This document shows positions 13,756 through 14,035 of a stretch of 14,035 nt of DNA, piece by piece. Made by a program: the position numbers and the translations under genes. The number at the start of each line of letters is the position of its first letter. Positions within the stretch are counted from its first letter, which is position 1. The stretch lies in assembly GCA_013349695.1 (NCBI GenBank), contig DUZD01000043.1, positions 1 through 14,035 on the forward strand, given 5' to 3'. The notes below the pieces were generated by a model that was not told the DNA's origin, did not search any database, and saw nothing but the letters and a program-made list of their open reading frames with translations. The DNA comes from Rhodospirillaceae bacterium. GTDB taxonomy: Bacteria > Pseudomonadota > Alphaproteobacteria > Rhodospirillales > 2-02-FULL-58-16.

Positions 13756-13796
13756 ACCTGCCGCGAAAGTCCACATTTTATAGGTTTCCGATCTTC

Positions 13797-13822
13797 CCGC
13801 CCCAATTGGCGGCGTTTTTTTT
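13797..13822 (+). terminator. Intrinsic terminator of the ParB-N-like gene
   Basis: CCGCC (13797-13801) pairs with GGCGG (13808-13812) across CCAATT, followed after two bases by eight T (13815-13822). It lies 41 bp after the stop codon at 13755, so this gene is transcribed as its own unit or as the last gene of one. Confidence 0.7.
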
Positions 13823-13835
13823 AATCTTTCGACGC

Positions 13836-14025
13836 CATTGTGGTCCTTCGAACCACAGTGATTGCCGTGAGTTTGAACGTGAACAAGATCCTTTGTTACG
13901 TAGTCGCCACGCGACGCTTACGAATAAGGCCACTTTCCCGAGCCGGCCTACCATCGGCAAGCCACTGTCCGAGACGGCTGTCAAGGGCGGCCGTTGGCCG
14001 TCGCAAAGCGACGCGTAGCGCCCTT
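13836..14025. other. Gene-free tail with several hairpins
   Basis: No convincing gene is present from 13823 to the window end. A 9 bp stem with one G-T pair (CATTGTGGT 13836-13844 with ACCACAGTG 13852-13860, 7-base loop) is followed by two related hairpins of the form GTCGC-NNN-GCGACGC, at 13903-13917 and 14000-14014. The second is nested inside a 7 bp outer stem (AAGGGCG/CGCCCTT, 13983-14025). The repeated hairpin form suggests a dispersed repeat or element edge. Confidence 0.4.
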
Positions 14026-14035
14026 TACCGCCGTC

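Overview
This 14 kb window looks like chromosomal DNA of a GC-rich alphaproteobacterium, probably near Rhodospirillales. The placement rests on gene order and families only (dapB-nth; ribF-ileS-lspA followed by a BamF/DUF3035-type lipoprotein; a BamE-like lipoprotein; an EI24 membrane protein; a bactofilin) and is an inference.

Layout. Positions 1-142 are a palindrome-rich leader. dapB (lysine and diaminopimelate synthesis) and nth (endonuclease III) follow on the plus strand, separated by a 55 bp dispersed repeat. A long minus-strand block then runs from 8805 down to 1710: ribF, ileS, lspA, a BamF-like lipoprotein, an EI24-family membrane protein, a bactofilin and a small lipoprotein. Its themes are flavin cofactors, isoleucyl-tRNA charging, lipoprotein maturation and envelope or cell-shape functions. 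LspA is encoded directly ahead of the lipoproteins it would process. Divergent from ribF is a secreted M23 peptidase with an intact catalytic signature.

Positions 10026-10745 hold an integration scar: a complete tRNA-Arg(CCT) gene, a 45 bp copy of its 3' half only 137 bp away, and a small ORF resembling the N-terminal DNA-binding domain of tyrosine recombinases. Next come a PagL-type lipid A deacylase, a second copy of the dispersed repeat, and a prolyl iminopeptidase.

Positions 12500-14035 are a decaying, gene-poor stretch. It contains a cupin pseudogene broken by deletions and frameshifts, an unrecognised 37-residue small ORF, a 79 bp inverted repeat of the widespread 'CACCACAAAGACACCAAGG' type, the C-terminal remnant of a thermonuclease, an intact stand-alone ParB-N-like protein of 81 residues with its own terminator, and several hairpins.

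I found no CRISPR array, complete insertion sequence or convincing new multi-gene system. The most unusual parts are the tRNA scar with its recombinase-like ORF, and the stand-alone ParB-N gene beside a truncated nuclease.
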